Part shown: positions 4,929 through 9,299 of the stretch, piece after piece
How positions within the stretch are numbered: the first letter of the stretch is position 1
Layout of the letters: each line of letters begins with the position of its first letter
Made by a program: the position numbers and the translations under genes
Notes under the pieces: model-generated
Seen by the model: only the letters and a program-made list of their open reading frames with translations
What the model was told of the DNA's origin: nothing
Database searches by the model: none
Source: an uncultured Eubacteriales bacterium
GTDB lineage: Bacteria; Bacillota; Clostridia; Oscillospirales; Acutalibacteraceae
Assembly (NCBI GenBank): GCA_934725345.1
Contig: CAKVBG010000044.1
Location: forward strand, 1 to 9,299
Reading direction: 5' to 3'
DNA: 9,299 nt

Positions 4929-6053
4929 ATGATATTATCTACTAAAAAGAGAATTGATATTGCTGAAAAGTGTAAAAGGAGATTGGATATACTAAAGAGA
5001 CAGGATACTACTGTAACGAGTGTTCCCAAGCCAGGGGAACTTGATATTTTGAAAGAATGCTATAGTGAAGGCAGCAAACCTGGTATACTAGTTGAGCTTG
5101 CTAAATGCAAGGGACTTGGCAAAAGTAAATTTGCAGAGATAGTAAAAGAAATGAACCAAGAGCGTAAAAAATTCGCTAAGGATTTCGCCAATCAAGACGA
5201 TTATTATAATATAGTTACAGAAATTGTTTCAAAGAATGAATTGGATAAACAAACTAAAAGTGATATTGAAAATTTAAAAAAATTATTTAAAGAAATTAAA
5301 GATATTCAAAAAGAAGCTTGTGAACATGCTTGCGAGCAGAGAGAAGCATGGCACAAATTGAACGATGATGGGCGTTACGATGAGGCTGAAAGGTATGGGT
5401 ACTATAATAAAACTATACGTGAAAATTTTAAGAGAACGGATATTTTGTGGTTTCAACAAGGATTAGTAAATAAAGTATTGTTCGCCTCTGTATCCAGTAA
5501 ATCGGTTCTTATTTTGGAAGACGGATTTACAACATGGAGTAATTCTTTTGAAGAAGCTAAGAAATTGGCAGATCGTTTTTTTGCCGCTAGAAATGAAATT
5601 TTAACCATTTTTAAAAATAACAAAAAATTGGAGCCGTATCTTCTAACGGCATCGAATTCTAAAGAGGCTGGGAAAGAGATACAATCCATACTCAAACGAA
5701 TAGCAGAGCGTAAGAATTTTGTTAAAAAGCAAAGTCAAGAGTGGGGGCATTATGCCAATAAAAAAGGCAAAAACCAACCCAAGGAGGAATGGGATAAGGT
5801 AAAGTTAGAAGTTGCGGAGTACATGAGTAAACTCGAGTGGAAAGACGAGAGTACAACTGAATCAAGACTTAAAGAAGCATTTAAAAATTTTAGAAAAAAA
5901 CAAAATAACTATAGCGATGGTGGTTTGACCAAATTGAAAAAGTATTTAGAAGAGAAGTGTAAGCCTGTTACAGTAATAGAAGCGCCCCCTGCCCAGGCAC
6001 AAAGTAGTGAGAAGACTGATCTTTGGAACCTTTTGGATTGGTCTCGCAATTAA
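4929..6053 (+). CDS. Unrecognised 374-residue highly charged, largely helical protein
   Basis: I do not recognise the family. The sequence is rich in Lys and Glu and almost entirely predicted helix, with likely coiled-coil stretches around 60-135, 205-265 and 285-345. There is no signal peptide and no membrane helix. The segment CEHACEQREAWH (131-142) clusters two Cys and two His, which might bind metal, though no known finger pattern fits. The region 171-203 (DILWFQQGLVNKVLFASVSS and what follows) is the most hydrophobic and may be a core. The tail turns proline/alanine/serine-rich (351-360) and ends with the aromatic-hydrophobic DLWNLLDWSRN, which looks like a docking motif at the end of a flexible arm. 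It is monocistronic with an ideal promoter. Its stop codon overlaps that of the convergent ABC gene, with no terminator between them. No detectable similarity by eye to the 316-residue orphan, beyond the same charged style. Confidence 0.85.
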   Translation: MILSTKKRIDIAEKCKRRLDILKRQDTTVTSVPKPGELDILKECYSEGSKPGILVELAKCKGLGKSKFAEIVKEMNQERKKFAKDFANQDDYYNIVTEIVSKNELDKQTKSDIENLKKLFKEIKDIQKEACEHACEQREAWHKLNDDGRYDEAERYGYYNKTIRENFKRTDILWFQQGLVNKVLFASVSSKSVLILEDGFTTWSNSFEEAKKLADRFFAARNEILTIFKNNKKLEPYLLTASNSKEAGKEIQSILKRIAERKNFVKKQSQEWGHYANKKGKNQPKEEWDKVKLEVAEYMSKLEWKDESTTESRLKEAFKNFRKKQNNYSDGGLTKLKKYLEEKCKPVTVIEAPPAQAQSSEKTDLWNLLDWSRN

Positions 6054-7804
6054 TCGAATGCTTTAGAATACATCTCAAAATAAGCTCCATGCTTAGAGAT
6101 TAACTCTTCGTGTTTTCCGCATTCTTTTATTTCGCCATCTTGAATAACTATAATCAAATCGGCGTTTTTGATGGTACTTAGTCTGTGAGCTACTACTATA
6201 GACGTCTTTTGGGCCAAAATTTTTGAAAGATAGCCCTGCAGACGGTTTTCGGTTAAGGTATCAACGCAAGCGGTGGCTTCATCTAGGACTAATATGGGTC
6301 TGTGCGCAAGCACGGCCCTTGTTATACATATCATTTGTTTTTGTCCTTCTGAGAGGTTATGTGCATTTTCTTCAATGATGGTATCGTAGCCCTGAGAAAG
6401 AGAGGCTATAAATTCGCTGATTCCCAACATCTCGACGGTCTGTTTGATAGTTTCATCGGAGGCATTTAGGTTTCCGTATCTTATATTTTCCAGTATACTT
6501 GCATTATAGAGCCAAGATTCTTGAGTAACAACGCTGAAGTACTGCCTATACTCTTGGAGGTTTAAATTATTTACATTTTTTCCTCCAAGCAAAATTTCCC
6601 CGGAAGATAAATCGTAGAAGCGCAAAAGGAGCTTGAGAATAGTAGACTTACCGCTACCGGTTTCTCCAACAATTGCAATATTTTTCCCCTCTTCTACTTT
6701 GAAGGAGATGTTTTTTAAAACCAGCTTGTTTTCCTCATACCCAAAGGATACATTTTTAAACTCTATATCAGTATTCAGAGGGCAAGGTAGCGGTCTATCT
6801 GAAGTTTCTTCGGGCGAATTTAAAAATTCAATTATTCGTTTACCGGCGGCATATGCTGACTGAAAATTTCCTCCTATGGAAGAAAATTCGATAATGGGTT
6901 TTGTAATTTTATCTGAATAGGCAACGAAAGCCGTGATATCACCTATTTTTAATCCTCGTACTATAGAGAAATACCCTCCCAAAATACAGCACAGCACATA
7001 CGAAACACTTGATAAAAAGCTCATGATAGGCGACACTATACTTGAAGAAAATCCCGAATGAAAACCTTCTTCTTTTAGAGAAGTGTTTAGAGTATTGAAT
7101 TTGCTTTTAAAGTAATTTTCCGCACTGAAAGTTTTAATAGTTTGATATCCTGAAAAAGATTCATCAACGCAGCTGTTTATTTCTCCAAGGGTCTTTCTAT
7201 AGGAAGTAAAATACTTTTGAGAATTTTTGAATATTATTATCATTATTATGAGCATTAGAGGGAATATTCCTAGAGAGATAAGTGTCATTTCCCAGCTAAT
7301 AGAAACCATCATCCAGACCGTCCCGATGGAGACTATAACTGAGGAAATTAACTTTCTAATGGTATCAATGAAAAGCGAACTTACAGATTCAGCATCGTTT
7401 ACAACACAAGAGAGTATTTCTCCTGTGTTTTTTTCTTCGGTGCATTTAAGAGAGATTTTGCTTATTTTTTCCGATATTTCGCTTCGGATATCATAAACTA
7501 TTTTGACCGACGTCCTTGAAAATACATATCTACCCAAGCATGAGCAAAGACCATCAACAGAATATAAGACTAGCAAAAAAGCAAGTAGATTAAATATATA
7601 GTTGAGGTCTATGCAGGGGTAACCGAAAGTATCCGTCGCGGATAGGGCAGTAATACCTTTTCCGGCAATTTTAGGACTCCATACAGCAATCAACGACTCA
7701 ACTACACTGAATATCATTACTATTAAAATACTAAATTTATATTTAGAGAAATAGCTCAAAATTTTTTTATTTGTATTCTTAGATTTTGAAACGTCTTTTT
7801 TCAT
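6050..7804 (-). CDS. ABC exporter subunit with the catalytically complete ATP site (heterodimeric multidrug/lipid exporter half)
   Basis: The 584-residue protein is a full-length half-transporter. An exporter-type membrane domain with six helices (about 20-320) is followed by an ATPase domain (about 345-584). Visible motifs are Walker A GETGSGKST (380-388), Q-loop Gln428, signature LSEGQ (484-488, departing from LSGGQ), Walker B ILVLDE with catalytic Glu509, and switch His540 (VAHRLST). Glu and His intact but a degenerate signature is the pattern of the active partner in asymmetric exporters such as TM287/TM288 or BmrC/BmrD. It begins three bases after the stop of the upstream subunit (TAA ATT ATG), with GGGTGAT overlapping the end of that gene as ribosome binding site, so the two are translated together. 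The substrate cannot be read from the sequence; drugs, lipids or peptides are possible. Its TAA shares bases with the stop of the convergent orphan gene. Confidence 0.94.
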   Translation of the reverse strand: MKKDVSKSKNTNKKILSYFSKYKFSILIVMIFSVVESLIAVWSPKIAGKGITALSATDTFGYPCIDLNYIFNLLAFLLVLYSVDGLCSCLGRYVFSRTSVKIVYDIRSEISEKISKISLKCTEEKNTGEILSCVVNDAESVSSLFIDTIRKLISSVIVSIGTVWMMVSISWEMTLISLGIFPLMLIIMIIIFKNSQKYFTSYRKTLGEINSCVDESFSGYQTIKTFSAENYFKSKFNTLNTSLKEEGFHSGFSSSIVSPIMSFLSSVSYVLCCILGGYFSIVRGLKIGDITAFVAYSDKITKPIIEFSSIGGNFQSAYAAGKRIIEFLNSPEETSDRPLPCPLNTDIEFKNVSFGYEENKLVLKNISFKVEEGKNIAIVGETGSGKSTILKLLLRFYDLSSGEILLGGKNVNNLNLQEYRQYFSVVTQESWLYNASILENIRYGNLNASDETIKQTVEMLGISEFIASLSQGYDTIIEENAHNLSEGQKQMICITRAVLAHRPILVLDEATACVDTLTENRLQGYLSKILAQKTSIVVAHRLSTIKNADLIIVIQDGEIKECGKHEELISKHGAYFEMYSKAFD

Positions 7805-7807
7805 AAT

Positions 7808-9299
7808 TTAATCACCCACTTGAACTCTAAGCATATTGCGATATATATGGCAGTTCTGGTAAAGTTCTTCATGATTTCCAATTCCAACGATTTTTCCCTC
7901 GTCCATAACAATTATTTTATCGAGGTTTTTAATTGTTCCTATTCGCTGAGATACTAAAAATACGGTTTTGGAGTTCAGGTAGGACAGAATTTTATTTCTA
8001 ACCTCGAATTCTGTTTTAAAATCCAGGGCAGAGAAGGTATCGTCAAACAAGTATATAGAAGCTTTCTTGAGGAGTCCTCGTGCCATACAGAGGCGTTGTT
8101 TTTGTCCACCAGAAAGGTTAGAACCAGCTGGAGCGATTGTGGTTTCCAGGCCTTTTTCTTTTATGAATTTTTCCATTTGAACGATTTTTAAAACTTCCAT
8201 CATATCTTCTGAAGTAGATTCAGGGTTGCCAAGTCTGAGATTAGAGTCCACCGTCCCCGAGAATAAAAAATCTTGTCCGGAAACGTAACAAATATTTTGA
8301 AGTATACTGCTTTTTTCAAAAGATTTTATGCTCTTTTCTCCTAGGAGAATTTCTCCTTCGTCTGGGTCGTACAAGCGAGTGATAAGTTTTATTAACGTGC
8401 TCTTTCCGCTACCAACATTTCCGATAATTGCTATTTTACTGCCTAAATTTATTTTAAAATTTATATCGGTTAAAGTGTTTGTGGAATTTGAAGGGTATTT
8501 AAAATATACATTTTTAAATTGAAGCTGAGTAGTAGAGGCAAAATGTTCTGGTAAAGGGATATCAGCGGTTTGGGTTTCTTCGGGCACGTTTAATACTTCA
8601 GATACTCTTTGCATAGAAACAAATAGTTTTGGAATCATGGATAGCATAAGTGATACCATAACAAATGCACTCATTACAAGCATCGCATACTGCATAAAAG
8701 CAACTGTTTCTCCTACCTTCATTTCATAGCTGTTTATTTTTTGGGCGCTTAGAAACAAAATCAAGACGGTTAATAAATTACCCCAAATCATTAGGGCAGG
8801 GGAAATAAGAGCTGTTATTTTATTTATAAAAAGTGAGATATCAGCAAATTCAAGATTAGACTTTTTAAACCTTTCCAGTTCGAAGTCTTGATTTCCAAAA
8901 CTTCTGGTTATTTTTATACCGCTTAGTTGTTCTTTAAGAACTAAATTAAAATTATCTTCTGTTTTTTGAAGCAGTTTAGCTCGCGAATTGATTGATTTAA
9001 ATCCTTTGAGCGTTATGAATGCACTTAAGCTTCCTCCCAGTAGGATTATCCAAGCCAGGGAAGGAGAAGTCATAAGCACCATAACTATACCTCCAATCAT
9101 CATGATAGGGGGTATAAACATTTGGGTAATGAGTATTAAAAAGGATTGCACTTGCTCGACGTCTGTTGTAACGCGAGTTATTAGTGAAGAAGAGGAAAAT
9201 TCAGCTGTTTTGGCATAAGGAAAGCTCATTATTTTATGAAATACGTCTTTCCTAAGATTTGCTGATATGTTGCAGGAAATTTTGGTTGTCAATTTACTC
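7808..9299 (-). CDS. ABC exporter subunit with the degenerate ATP site, partial, N-terminus off the right edge
   Basis: The frame is open to the right edge (codons reading SKL precede the internal TTG at 9292), so the gene starts outside and lacks roughly its first two membrane helices. What remains is the second part of an exporter membrane domain, including SSLITRVTTDVEQVQSF near its visible start, and a complete ATPase domain. Counting from 9292, Walker A is GNVGSGKST (291-299), Q-loop Gln340, signature a canonical LSGGQ (393-397), and Walker B IYLFDD with Asp418 in place of the catalytic Glu. The switch position is Gln449 (VSQR) in place of His. These are the expected defects of the non-hydrolysing partner, complementary to the next gene. 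The promoter is outside the window. Confidence 0.94.
   Translation of the reverse strand, partial: SKLTTKISCNISANLRKDVFHKIMSFPYAKTAEFSSSSLITRVTTDVEQVQSFLILITQMFIPPIMMIGGIVMVLMTSPSLAWIILLGGSLSAFITLKGFKSINSRAKLLQKTEDNFNLVLKEQLSGIKITRSFGNQDFELERFKKSNLEFADISLFINKITALISPALMIWGNLLTVLILFLSAQKINSYEMKVGETVAFMQYAMLVMSAFVMVSLMLSMIPKLFVSMQRVSEVLNVPEETQTADIPLPEHFASTTQLQFKNVYFKYPSNSTNTLTDINFKINLGSKIAIIGNVGSGKSTLIKLITRLYDPDEGEILLGEKSIKSFEKSSILQNICYVSGQDFLFSGTVDSNLRLGNPESTSEDMMEVLKIVQMEKFIKEKGLETTIAPAGSNLSGGQKQRLCMARGLLKKASIYLFDDTFSALDFKTEFEVRNKILSYLNSKTVFLVSQRIGTIKNLDKIIVMDEGKIVGIGNHEELYQNCHIYRNMLRVQVGD

Noticed and set aside
7612..7621. CAGGGGTA in the ABC gene matching the tRNA 3' end as a possible attachment-site repeat
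   Set aside because: The match is only eight bases, lies within a conserved coding region and is not accompanied by an integrase.
1..9299. Insertion sequences, CRISPR arrays, toxin-antitoxin pairs or phage genes
   Set aside because: No transposase, regularly spaced repeat, small paired ORFs or phage-like protein was seen on either strand.

Overview
The window looks like the chromosome of a low-GC Bacillota bacterium, most likely a clostridial (Oscillospirales-like) lineage. The DNA is AT-rich. Promoters are close to the sigma-A consensus, start codons are preceded by AGGAGG-type ribosome binding sites, and intrinsic terminators have T-tracts. The recognisable proteins (YugP-type membrane peptidase, ThiT-type thiamine binder, signal-less Amidase_3, two-gene ABC exporter) have their usual homologues in Bacillota. 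No phage, IS or CRISPR signature was seen.

Layout. Positions 1-830 (minus) hold the N-terminal part of an M24 (Xaa-Pro dipeptidase-like) metallopeptidase, cut by the left edge and driven by a promoter at 889-916. Divergent from it are a thiamine ECF S-component (thiT-like, 977-1489, with a disturbed 5' end) and a cytoplasmic-type N-acetylmuramoyl-L-alanine amidase (1518-2087), probably in one operon. A strong promoter (2101-2130) then drives tRNA-Arg(CCT) (2198-2272), whose 3' end doubles as a terminator hairpin. An unrecognised 316-aa protein (2364-3314) follows as a monocistronic unit with its own promoter and a shared terminator (3336-3399). The minus-strand zinc peptidase yugP (3419-4117) converges on that terminator. 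Its promoter region, carrying palindromes, is divergent from a small heat-shock protein gene (hsp20, 4369-4785) whose leader can fold in two mutually exclusive ways. After a clean terminator (4807-4842) comes a perfect-consensus promoter (4844-4872) and a second unrecognised, highly charged 374-aa protein (4929-6053). Its stop codon overlaps that of a convergent two-gene ABC exporter operon (7804-6050 and 9299-7808, minus), which runs off the right edge.

How the genes fit together. The recognisable genes serve general cell physiology: peptide turnover, thiamine uptake, wall hydrolysis, membrane proteolysis, protein-folding stress and drug or lipid export. They do not form one pathway. The two ABC subunits are clearly complementary halves of one heterodimer with one consensus and one degenerate ATP site. 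The least explained content is the two orphan proteins, each a separate strongly promoted unit inserted among conserved genes, and the leader of hsp20, which is a candidate RNA thermosensor. I do not see convincing evidence for a new multi-gene system. The most testable novelty is in these leaders and orphan proteins.
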